Of a DNA stretch of 64,000 nt, positions 1 to 10,823 are shown piece after piece (positions within the stretch are counted from its first letter, which is position 1; each line of letters opens with the position of its first letter). Source of the stretch: Thuidium tamariscinum (taxonomy: Eukaryota; Streptophyta; Bryopsida; Hypnales; Thuidiaceae); NCBI GenBank assembly GCA_947034885.2, contig OX344749.2, forward strand, positions 15,329,501-15,393,500, in the 5' to 3' direction. The notes beneath the pieces are model-generated. The model was not told the origin of the DNA. It saw nothing but the letters and a program-made list of their open reading frames with translations, and made no database searches. The translations under genes and the position numbers were made by a program.

Positions 1-10
1 GAAGCTTGTT

Positions 11-30
11 CAATCAATCAATCAATCAAT
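11..30. repeat. (CAAT)n microsatellite
   Basis: Five uninterrupted copies of the tetranucleotide CAAT lie next to the left edge of the window. It is a simple repeat with no evident function. Confidence 0.85.
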
Positions 31-778
31 GTTTTTACCCTCCTCTTCAAGGCCACGGGCAACCTCAAAACCACTATTCAAAAAAATCATTAAACTTCCT
101 AATGCAGAAAAAACACAAGTTCAAACTGTGATTCAAAACCCAAGACTTCAAGTGATAGATGCATCTTATGAAAACAAAGAGAACAATACCAAGGAAGTTT
201 CACCAATAGTTGAGTACTAGAAGACTATTTTTGAAGATTCTCTAAATACCGAGCCCTTCATATTGAATCTCTCATTTAACCTATAAAAGACAAACCGATG
301 ACCGTGGAAATCATCCACTTTGATACCATAGGAATTATTGGTTTAGAAAAATCCAAAAATTCTCATTGGAAGTCAAACTAATTTAGAAGATTTTCCTTTT
401 CTACACAAAATTTTGAGAATGAATAGTTGCACTTGTCGACCCACGTAGAAAAATACTCTCTCATCCTTCATCATACATTAAATGTCCATGTCAATGTTTG
501 TGATTTAAGGGTTAAGAGCGTTCAGTGAAAGAAGATGCAGACTAAGCTCAGCCTTGCATTCTTTCAGTGTGACTAGCATTCCTAATCAGGTACTGTGGCA
601 ACAATTCGTGCATGATTCATAAAGAATCTCTTGCCATCGAGTTGCACAAGCTGGGCAATGCTCAGTCGCCATCGCAGTACTAGAATATTAAGTCTCCTGC
701 ACATGAATATAAACATGTACAAGTAACCACTGACACAAGATTCTTGCAAGCTACAGATTGCTTTCACACTTGCTCAAC

Positions 779-928
779 AAGAACCCCGTGTTTTGTACAC
801 ACATTTTAATTGACATCTACTTGTTTTTTGTGTTAACAATAATAATGTCAAACATAACATCAAGATTGAAAACATGAAAAAGAAGTGGATGTCAATTAAA
901 ATGCATCCACAAAAACACGAATTTTTTT
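779..928. repeat. Foldback MITE-like repeat
   Basis: Two arms of about 50 bases are near-perfect reverse complements. The left arm carries ACATTTTAATTGACATCTAC and the right arm carries GATGTCAATTAAAATGC. The loop is about 40 bases. No open frame lies inside. The size and structure fit a non-autonomous DNA transposon, but clean target site duplications were not found, so no superfamily is assigned. Confidence 0.6.
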
Positions 929-2707
929 AAAGGGTCGTGTGCCTTGGCATGCTTACAGCTTCCAAGTGATGATTTAGAAGCTCTCCTCAGAGTGGTATCT
1001 AAGTGATTGATGTCAAGGGCTCAAGGCCGACTTGCTTCTCTCGAACTCTTTGAATTCAAATGTAACGTAAATGCACCTGATTGCGACTTGTTTAGAAATC
1101 TAACGTACCCCTAATTGTTCTTGTCTGGAATGTACAACCTTAACTCCTACTCCACCAAGGTTGATTTTGGATAGACTTATTTTCAGCACTGAAAAAACTT
1201 GTATCTTCTCATACGGTGTTCAAAATCTGCATATTAAGAGAATGTGGAATCCTCCCATCGAAACCAACTTAAACAACTCAATAACAAGATTCATTTGAAC
1301 GAGTTAAGGTGTAGTTAGGGTTAGAGTGTAGTTAAGAGGATCTTTCTCGATCAAATAAAAAAAGAATGCACGAGAAACGGACCATCAGTTCTTGACCTGA
1401 GTTTTTCTTTGAACGAGGAGATGGCTCACGACTGTCACTGGTGAGCATCTTCGAAGAACGTTGTGCTGACTTGAAGAGTTTAACTCAGTCGGCAGCTCAT
1501 TCAGTGCAATAAACGGGGAGTACCGGCATTTTGGTAAGTTAGCCGGTTGAAATCTAGAATTTCCGAATAACGTTCAAAATTTTAGGAAAAAACCGATCAT
1601 TTTAGTGGAAAAAAAGAGGATTATAGCCGGTTAAGCTAAAATTTCTTCCCAGACTGTGATTCTGTGATTCAAAAGTTGACTGCTGAAGGTACCGAAAACA
1701 AGGTCGAAAAGGGCCTCTGCATGCTAGGACTGTATTGATCTGCTTTTGTAGAAAAATCCTATAATTCCACTTCAGTGGTACCCGGTGGCCGCAACTTCTT
1801 CATTTCGTTCCACTTCAATTCCACCATAGACAGACCTCTTCAACCGTTCCGCACGCCATAACTTATCTGTGCCACACTTTTCCAGCCTTGGAATTTCCAC
1901 AGAAACAGAGAGTTTGTGGCAAATGAACGCTGTGATGGGCTTGCTGTTTCAACTCTTCGCCTGAGAATACAGATCACAAATCAAACAATGAAACGAGAGC
2001 GTGTTTTGAAGTTAACTTAACACCCCCATTTTTGTTGCTCCAGAGCTGGAAGACAGACAGCGGTTTGTAGGCCGAGTTTTACTACTGCATTGCTCGAAGA
2101 TCGATGGACTTCTGAATGAATACCAGTCCTAGAGTTCTAGCTGAAGAGATCGTAGCAGATAGACTTTCAAAAATATCAGATTCGTTGTTGTTGTGATGAG
2201 CGTTGCACACTGGTTGCTAAGCCAGTCAGTCAGATGCAGAAATTTGAGAGCCATGGAAAAGGTGAAAAGATTTTAAGCTTACTACGAGAGGAGTCGTGAC
2301 TGCACATTCTCACTGGAGAGCTAGCTATCAGTGAAAATCACAAGGTCGAAACAAGGAGTCTTTCCGTTTCACTAGAGGATGGAACCAAAAGCTGGTGAAT
2401 CTGCATTACTTTTGCAAGCGTTTCCTATGATCCTAGTTCTATTTAGAAGGTCTTCGCATTGCAAGAAGGTGAGGTTTTGTCCACTCTCAGGTTTTTATTG
2501 CAGCCCAGTCTTCCATCTATTTCTTACTTCCCCTCCTTCACGGTTATCTCATGCCTTATGGTGTGCGTACAATTTTTATCACAAACACACAGAGGGCATG
2601 TTATGCTCGTCACGAGACACTTGCGACATTGGCTCAGTCCCCATATGGGGACCTGAGAATGTTTCAGATGAAGAACATGTTGGTTCTTTACAAGGTCTAC
2701 CTCTTAA

Positions 2708-3212
2708 TTAAGACATCAGGGATGGAATTTGCTGTCTAGGTTCAGGAGGTTTAAGACTTTCAATAGTTGAGTCATTCCCAACATCCCAACAGATGCTTTG
2801 TTTGCCTTGGTTTTTCAGACCTGTAGTAACTGAAGTTAACCTGTCTTCTTCTGCCTGTTGTGGGTTTCCAAAGGAATTGCAAGAATTATTATTGATATTG
2901 AAACAAAATGTTTCCTTCTGCGAGCACTGGTTGCATTTCGAGTCAAAGAGATATTGGAACTCCATGAAGTCGACCATGAGGCAAATTTCGCTCTTCAGAT
3001 CAGCGAGAAGAAGACGCAATCTTCTGCAATTTCTTATCAGTTAATTTCAGTGTGAATTTCATGCAACAAGATTGAATGTCGCCAAACAAAGCCAGGTTAA
3101 TTTCACTCTCTTTCAAAGACAGGGCAATTGGCCACTGAAGCTCGCTGGATTTGGTTGCCCAACATTTTTTGCTGTCATGTGGCTTTGGGGGGTTTGAACT
3201 CGCCTGCTTCAA
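2708..3212 (-). pseudogene. Possible frameshifted coding remnant, unknown family
   Basis: Two overlapping minus-strand frames look protein-like in residue composition. One runs from about 3212 to 3000 (70 codons, no ATG at its start). The other runs from 3019 to 2708, with in-frame ATGs starting MVDFMEF and a Cys-rich stretch, CNQCSQKETFCFN. They meet at about 3000-3019 in different frames, so a single ancestral reading frame broken by a one- or two-base shift, or two exons, is possible. I recognise no family. The GC content here is higher than in the transposon-rich DNA. It could equally be chance; the plus strand also has short frames here. Confidence 0.25.
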
Positions 3213-3752
3213 ACAAAATTTCTTCAGATTTGCTTGACAGGGTTCAGTGTGAAGGGTACTAAGGTAAAACAGCCCATTATGGACTTTTTACCCATTGTGG
3301 ACTCCTAGGAATGAGCCATTCCAATTTTCTTGCAGAGAATGAGATTCCGACCACAATCAATGTCTTTGGGGTAAAAGCTAACTTTGGAAACAAACTTGTA
3401 AATTGTAGAGCAGGAATCACTGAAGGTTTGACACTTCTTATTATGGACCGTATTAGCACAAGGAAATTGATATAAAAATGCTGATGATTTGAGTGGGTTA
3501 CAGCATCTGCACCGATTGAAGATATATCCCAGCATCTTAAAATTATGGATGAAAAGATTGCAAATAATGCTTGGATCCACCTTGAAATTTTCTTTGTATA
3601 CGTTATGTGCAAAAGTGATTTATGGAGAGATGCCACATCCTCTAATTCTTGCTGTTTTTCTTATAATTTACAAGATTTTGGAAGAAATGAATGCTTACTG
3701 TTTTTTCTCTTGCACATTAGAAAACTTATATATGATTGGATGATAGTATTAC

Positions 3753-5213
3753 CCCCTAAGTTTCTTGACTATATATACTCCAAAAATGGTCACTAACTGC
3801 CATTTTTAGTACCAATACCAATTTATTAAATTTTTTTTTGAGATTTGTAACCATTAGATCTTGTAGAAAATTGGTTTGAGAACATGTGGAAAAAATTTCA
3901 AAGTTTTCTAATATGTAGATTGCAAGATATTAGTCTCAATTTTTTTCACCTTGCAGAAAATAAGGCAACTACTCTTCATCAAGTGACAATTCAATCATAT
4001 GAAAAATGGTCTAAAATGTTTGTGTTTCTTGGGATTTATTGTTGAAGCCAAGTAGGGTACTTGCCTAAAAAAATTCAAATTATTTGGAGCTGTACAACAT
4101 ATAGGAAAAAATAGTAAGTAGAAATAAGTAGCAAATGATTCAAAATACAAAATTGTTAAGAATTTCTTTAAGGAATTGAAAAATGCCAATTTCAATGGTT
4201 GCAGTGTTGTTGTAAGCAATTTACATCTTGTGATTTTATTTTATTTTTTAAATATTGAAAATTGGCTAAAATAGGAGACTTCAAAGTTTATTTTTGAGTA
4301 AAGAATACATAGTTGCTTGCAAACAAAAACTTTAGATGAAATTTGGCTCCATAGAGGGCCATTTCTAACTAGTTTCCCCTACTCTTCCCGTAGTAGTGAG
4401 GGAACGGCTGACTACTATTAGTAGTCATAAATACAAAAAAAAATAAAAATAAAAATAAAAATTGGAATTTCTTAAATTGAAAAAAGTAAAAAAAATTCTC
4501 AAAGAAAATTCTGATGTAGTCATCGTCCAACCACATTAGTTTTTAGTAGTTTTGCAGTATCCAAAGTTCCACGTTGTGTAGGAATTTGAAGTCTCCTATC
4601 AAGCTAAATCTCCTCCAATGCTTCTTCATAACTTTTGATTAATTGATCAAAATGAAATAATTTAAAGCTTTCCACATATATATAAATGAAGAAAATCAAT
4701 TTCAAATTTTTGTTTTTGACAAAATAGAATTTTTCCAATTTGCCTAAACTATCCATGAGAGAAAATCTGAGGCTAGTAGAAGGCCCTTTTAGCTACAATA
4801 AATGTACAATTATAAGGAATTATATATATACATAAAGTTTTTTAAATTTATTAATTTTTTTATAATATTTTTTTAAACCAAAATCTGACGGGGCACATGA
4901 GTTGACTACTCACCTTATAGATTCTCTGACTACTTTTTGGGCTGATTTTTCCTGTAAATGCACATTTCGCATGCATCCATAAGGCCCTCTATTGGCCTCA
5001 GATTTCTCTCATGCCATTTACAAAAAACACACTATATTAAGCCATAATTTTTGAATCATGTTTTCAAATGCTTTGATTTTTAGTACACATAAAAGATATT
5101 CCCCATTTTAATGTTCAATTAAAATTTGGGCTTAAAATATGAAGATCTCTACTCAGATGTATGTGCTTGAAATTGCTATACTACCAAATTTTAGGATGCT
5201 TGTCCTTTAGGGT
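3753..5213. repeat. Decayed TTAA-flanked element (family F2)
   Basis: The left end reads TTA followed by CCCCCTAAG, and the right end reads CCTTTAGGG followed by TTTAA, so both F2 termini are present but mutated. The interior matches the F2 copy at 6281-7205: both carry a block with GTAACCAT..GATCT followed by GTAGATTGCAAGATATTAGT (about 3846-3935 here and 6381-6470 there). At about 1.46 kb it is longer than the intact copies. The extra block around 4370-4560, with TAGTAGT motifs, may be a nested insertion. No coding capacity is seen. Confidence 0.5.
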
Positions 5214-5217
5214 TTAA

Positions 5218-6276
5218 GAGTGAGTTGTAGAGGTGAAGTACACAAAGTGAGACATCTTTAGATGATGAAGCTTAGTTATACTAGTCTCAATGTTCTTATA
5301 CCATGTAATAACTAATATTCTACTTTGACACAAGATCATCTCTTCTATGTAATTGTAGTCCTACTAGCTTTGCATTGGACTATGGGAAGAGGTATAGTAG
5401 AAGGAGTGAAGGACCTATAACCAATTAAATAAACAACTTTTCATATGATTTGGGGGAGTAGAAGGCAAAGTGAATATTTCCAAAGGTGCATTGACAAACT
5501 CATGTCTAAAATTGACAATTTTGGAAAAATCATCATAAAGTAACTATATGGAAGAATATTTTGGAATTGAGATGCAAATAAAAGTTGTTTTAGATTTGAG
5601 TTTTAGATCCTATCCATATAGTTAGATTCACCAATCCTATCATCAATATTTTCTATAAATTTTGAAGGGAAAAATTCAAGAATTATTCTAAATTTAATAA
5701 CAAGCAAAATTTTGTCATTTTTTTGACTAAAATTTATTGGAATGGATTTGAAATGAGGTTTTCTGACATGGTGATTTTTTGGAATTTTTGTGTTCTTTGA
5801 TTCAATGACTTCATTTTTGCAATTCCAGGTTTGGATTAGAGTCAATACAATTTTGGCTTGGTCAATCACTTAACAAACTTCTATATATATAATTTTAGAA
5901 AAATAGGTAGTCTACTAATACTAAATCCAATTCTTGGATAGGACAACAACTTCATAAAATATCTCTCAAAATTAGGATGACTTTCATCCAAGTTGTAATG
6001 AAAAAAATAAATTCAATATGTACATCATTTTAAAATTGGATGTAGGAGCACTTTAAGGTTAATTTTCAAGTAACACAGCTTTTGTTAGTTTAATAATTGT
6101 AGGATAAATAAATGTGATTAATTGGCTTCAATTCTTGGATAAAATTTTTATTGTAAAAGAGTGAATTAGGTGACTAGAGCTAATTGTGACCTCTTTTAAA
6201 TTATTGTTATAGGTTCACGGAGGTCACTGGGATTGTTTTACAATGAACCCAAGAGGATTTTTTCAAAAAAATTGCA
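5218..6276. other. AT-rich gene-free spacer
   Basis: Only short chance frames interrupted by many stops are present, and the DNA is strongly AT-rich. I see no gene, RNA or clear repeat termini in it. Confidence 0.5.
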
Positions 6277-6280
6277 TTAA

Positions 6281-7205
6281 CCCCTAAAGGACCACAACTA
6301 TGTTTCCACCAAAACTGCTCCAAAACTGTCATTTCTAGGAGAGCTACCAAATTTCAGAAAAAAAACATTTTTTGACACATGTAACCATAAGATCTCTTAG
6401 TGCACTAGTCTAGGAAGATGTAGAAAAAATTTCAGAAATTTCCGCCATGTAGATTGCAAGATATTAGTGTTTGAAGTTACAAAAATCATTTTTTTTCCAC
6501 TGCGAAAATCCGGGCAGCTGCACTTCAGAAGGTCACATTTGTACGCAAAAATGTCCAAAATGGTTGCAACTCTTTGGATTTATTCTCCAATTCAAGTTGG
6601 CTACATGCTTGAAAATTTTCATATCATTTGGAATTGTACAACATGTACAAAAAAAATAGTAAGAAGAAAGAAGTAGAGAATGATTCAAAATACAAAAATG
6701 GTAACAATTTATTTATTGAATTGAAAAATGCCAATTCCAATGGTTCAAATGTTGTAATAAACAATCTACACCCAATGTTTTTATTTTTTTTCAAAAATAT
6801 TGAAAATTGAGTAAAATAAAGGACTTCAAAGTTTATTTTAGAGAAGATAATCCATAACTACCCGCAAACTAAAATCCTTCATAACTTTTGACTCATTAAT
6901 CCAAATGGAATGATTCAAAGCTTTCCATGTATATATAAATCTATAAAACCAATTTGAAATTTTTATTTCCAAAAAAAGTGATTTTTTCTGATCTGCCCAA
7001 ACTGCCCGAGTTGAGAAACAAACAACGTTTTATGCGATAACTTTTCAACCATGTAGTCAAAAGTCACGAAAATTGTTGGGCTTTGAAGATACTCCTCGTC
7101 CACACCTTCTATTAAAGTTTGGTTCCAAAATATGAAAATTTGTAGCCACACGTACCTGCCCAAAATCGCTATGTTGCCAAAAAAGGCATGTTGGTCCTTT
7201 AGGGG
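6281..7205. mobile_element. TTAA-flanked non-autonomous DNA transposon (F2 copy)
   Basis: The 925-base element starts CCCCTAAAGGACC and ends GGTCCTTTAGGGG, a clear terminal inverted repeat, and it is bounded on both sides by TTAA (6277-6280 and 7206-7209). It has no long open frame. Its interior is the reverse-complement relative of the copy at 53906-54849. A TTAA duplication together with CCC termini is the signature of piggyBac-like elements. TTAA is also reported for one group of Sola elements, so the superfamily remains open. Confidence 0.8.
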
Positions 7206-7330
7206 TTAAAGATTGCCATTCTCTTATGGTTCTTTAGACCATGGTTTTTTACATTTAGAATATGTATTGAATATGTTAAAATACACTTTTTATATGCACT
7301 TTCTTCATGCAATAAAATTAAACAAATTAA

Positions 7331-8299
7331 CCCCTCAAGGCCCGTGGTAGAAACATGTTCAAAAACATCATAGCTTTTGAAGCCTTATAGATCTAAATGT
7401 CACTAAGCTATACAAATCTCAACCATACAATCTTGTAGTAGACATGTTGTATATGACATGTACAAAATTTGGAGTCATTTGACCGCATAGATTGCAAGAT
7501 TATAATGTTTTAGTGTTGAAAATGGATGCTGAAATTTTCCCAAAAACACATTCGGAGGTGAAATTTGATTTCTAAACCTACTCAAATGAAAAAACTTTAC
7601 ACTACAAAGTGATTCAAAACTAGTATACAAACACATTGGTAGAAAAAAAATTCACTCAATTAACTCATTGTGTCTACAAAACAGCTTTGAAATGTCAAAA
7701 ATTAGCAAGAAAAACTACAAAAACTACATCTAAGGCTGAACCTCCATTTACTAGAACGCTTCTTTGTCACTCATTACTTCTTGGATTGACATGAAACTTT
7801 AGTCACACAAATTAGACTAGTATGCGCAACTATTCCAAAAAAATTAATTGAAAGTGGACTCTGTATGAAGAAGAAACAAGCCGTCAAAGTTTACTATATT
7901 CCAAAAATGGCAGGGTTTTGAACTTTGATTTGCTCCCACACATTCAAAACAGCTTGAATTGACACGAAAATTTTACCACACAAACTAGACTTCAAGGGAA
8001 ACAAAACCCAGAAATTTTTATTGAAAATGATCATTTGATGAAAGAGAACCAAGCCCCCAAAGTCGCAGCCCTAAAATGCAGTTTCTGAACTCAAATTGAA
8101 CTTGCGAACTCGAATTGGCTACCAAAAAATCATCACGTTTTGGATCAATCTAAAATTTTTACCACACAAACTATAAGACAACGTGCAACTTTTCCAACAA
8201 GTTTTGTTGAATTCGGACATTAGATGCAAAAGTTATATCACTTTGAATTTGACTGAAAACTTTGAAAGGTGCTATTTGCGCCTCTTGGGTGTTGAGGGG
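7331..8299. mobile_element. TTAA-flanked non-autonomous DNA transposon (F2 copy)
   Basis: The 969-base element begins CCCCTCAAGGCCC and ends GGGTGTTGAGGGG, with TTAA on both sides (7327-7330 and 8300-8303). The body contains internally repeated blocks (for example around 7740, 7920 and 8110: a stretch on cell-like repeats of CACACAAACTA). It has no coding frame. Its interior is the inverted relative of 49637-50597. Only about 120 bases separate it from the preceding F2 copy. Confidence 0.8.
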
Positions 8300-8658
8300 T
8301 TAAGATGATTTCTTATACATATGTAATTTCTATGTGTGCATAGGATTACCAAACTTTGCCATTAGGCCATGAGAAGAGCAGCCTATACAACCACAAAAAA
8401 AAGGATCACATTCACATTGTGGGCCTTATGCATACATTGCAAAGTACACTTGGCCATCCTTATGAACATATAATTTGAACACAAACTACTCATTTTTTTA
8501 CATTGAAAATTCACCAAAAAATCATTTATATTTCTAACATATGAATTTTTTCAATAACTGATTGAAATTTCATCTTGCATTAAACAAATGAATGAAGACA
8601 GGTCAAAGATCTCATCATCAAAATGCCATTACTTTATAGTTAATTAACACTTCAATAC

Positions 8659-8888
8659 ATTATAAGAAACCCGCATTTTAGGGAACAAGCCCAAAATTTT
8701 TTAAACTGAGTTTAGGTGATGTCAATGTTTACAATCCAATGTTTTTATGTCAACATTGATGTTACATTGAACATTCTTGTTGACATGTTTAAAATGTTTA
8801 AAATCATTGAGTTGTAAAGATTAACATCACCTAAATTTTGTTTAAATTTTTTTTGGCTCATTATCTAAAATGTGGGTTTCTTATAGTG
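8659..8888. mobile_element. CACTA-like MITE with foldback arms
   Basis: This 230-base element has termini CATTATAAGAAACCCGCAT and, in reverse complement, CACTATAAGAAACCCACAT, with arms of about 50 bases. A 3-bp duplication, ATA, flanks it (8656-8658 and 8889-8891). CACTA-superfamily elements typically have CACTA-starting termini and 3-bp duplications, and both are seen here. It has no coding capacity, so it would have to be mobilised in trans. Confidence 0.75.
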
Positions 8889-9527
8889 ATAGGTACTTTA
8901 AATTCATTTATTCATATAGAACATTTCAACAATAGTAATTTCAATTTATAATAAATTTATTAAAAAATACATTTTACTATGCATAAATAAAATGAATATT
9001 TGAATTTTTTCCTCTAATGCCCAAAGATGTTGCTTGAAGATGGGCAATAACTACTAAATGGTTGCTCAAGTCTTTTGAAATCAGCAAGGTACCCTTACTT
9101 GAAACAAACATTTGTTTGAGATTAAACATCCTTGAAGACTATGTGGGAAAAATCACATCAAGATATAAGCAAAAGAAGAAAAATAGGATGTAATATTGGT
9201 TTGAAAATTTTCAAAGATTGTATGAATATATTAAAATAATTCAAATTTAACCTCAAAAGGAAGTTGTCTTTATCACTAAGGTAAATAGTCAATACCTGTC
9301 AATTTGTAGATGTGTAGGTGCATTCTTTGTTGCTAAAGTTCTTGGAAGTCATTGATTGGAGAAATTTAATCTTTGGTGTCAATACTAGGCTAAGGTTGTA
9401 GGAACACCAAGTCTTAATACAAGAATTTTTTTTAACCCCAAAAGTTTAATTTGAGCTCAAACACAACATTTGGCTATATAATGATATGTAGGAAGCTTGT
9501 TGTAGACCATTTGGAGGCTCATTGACA

Positions 9528-10823
9528 TTGTCATTGTTAGAAATAGTAATCCTATTTTATGTCACAATTGAAGTGACATTGTTGTTTCCCTCTATAACTT
9601 TTGAATCCCAAATCCTAAGAACATGAAATAATTAATGAACTTGTCTAACTTGATGGTGCTTACCAACCTCTTTTTTCCGGCACTATGGGGCTAGATTGCA
9701 CCATTTTCAAATAAATGTCTACTTTTTGCCTAATAAAAGTAATCTTTTTTTCACCATTTTTTTTCATTTTTATTCAAAATATAGATGAAATTTCCAAATT
9801 TGGATGAAAAAGTACATGAATATGACTAAAAGTGTTTTTGGGTCCAAAAGATGGATGGATGTAGAAATACAATGCTTCACCACATTTCAAGTTATTGCCA
9901 TGCTGGTACTTTCTCAAAAATAGAAAAAAATCCTTGTTGGTCTTTCATCCCTTATTTTTCTAAAATTAAAAAATATTTTATATTTAAAAATCATTTTTGT
10001 TAACTTGTCACAATGTCAAATTTAGGGGGGGTTACTACCATTAGAGGGGATTTGAGGCCTCCAAAGGGCTGTTTCGGGGTTGTTCCCCGAAACTGTTCCC
10101 ATAACTGCTAGCTGCTATTAGACCAACATTTACCAAAAAAAAATAAAAATAATTTAAAACAAATAAAATTTGGGGTCCTGAAATATGAAAAAAAGCCCCC
10201 AAAATAATAAAATTTAAAATAAAATTTAATGACGTGACACTCTCTCGACCACGTAGGATTCTTGTTCATGTGGCAGAAACTGCGTTCCACCAGTCCAAGA
10301 ACCTGCAGTCTTCCAATGGCCTCAAAAATTCCCTAATGATTAGGAATTTCCAAATTTAATGATTTGGAGCTTAAATTTTCATAGTCTATTTGCATAGTAG
10401 TAAAACATACATCTAGCAAAGCATACATCTTAAAGAAGTTTGAAAATATAATATTTTATGACCTCCACATGTGTGCAAACAACATTCCTATATGTATAAT
10501 TTTTAAACATTGAAGATGGTTCTAAGATCATTCTTTTCATAAAATCTCATTACCATCAATTCTTTCCAAATGTTTAGTTTATAGTTTATTTTAAAATGTG
10601 AAGGTACTAATTTTCATGAAATTTTGTACTTTTCTAATTCTCCTACTTAGAGAATTTTACTATGTTTTTCTTCTTAGGGTACCTTCTTCATAAAGGTATA
10701 TTCATCAAATGTATTTTTTACATTTAGAAAAAATTGTTTTTCTAATAATAAAGTACTCCCAAGGAAAAAAGAGTAGTACACCAAAACGCTTTAGAAAATG
10801 CATGGTGTTTCTTGCAATGACCC
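9528..10823. mobile_element. F1 element carrying a nested MITE
   Basis: The right end is the F1 terminus (GTGTTTCTTGCAATGACCC at 10805-10823). The left end, starting TTGTCATTGTTAGAAATAG, is a decayed version. The interior follows the same order as the F1 copies at 56187-56917 and 61903-62627: a TATTTTATGTCACAAT block near the left end, then AACTTTTG, and CTAAATTTAATGATTT-like sequence after the insertion. A 300-bp MITE interrupts it at 10039-10338. No clear target duplication survives. Confidence 0.55.
10039..10338. mobile_element. 300-bp MITE (family F3) nested in F1
   Basis: The termini are CATTAGAGGGGATTTGAGGC and, in reverse complement at the right end, CATTAGGGAATTTTTGAGGC. The interior includes a GGCTGTTTCGGGG..CCCCGAAAC hairpin and a run of A-rich sequence. 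A second copy in the opposite orientation lies at 47701-47993. It has no open frame. The insertion splits an F1 element, so it is younger than that copy. Confidence 0.7.

Larger units (their letters stand above)
1..2707. other. Moderate-GC stretch without recognised gene
   Basis: The base composition is higher in GC than the repeat-filled regions that follow, as expected near genes, but no open frame has recognisable domains. Short frames at 29-220 and 2379-2711 on the plus strand look like chance frames. A (CAAT)n microsatellite and a foldback repeat are listed separately. It may be the flank of a gene lying left of the window; that is inference only. Confidence 0.4.

Noticed and set aside
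3175..3200. GAGTTCAAACCCCCC on the minus strand as a tRNA T-arm
   Set aside because: No matching acceptor stem, anticodon arm or D-arm could be traced around it.
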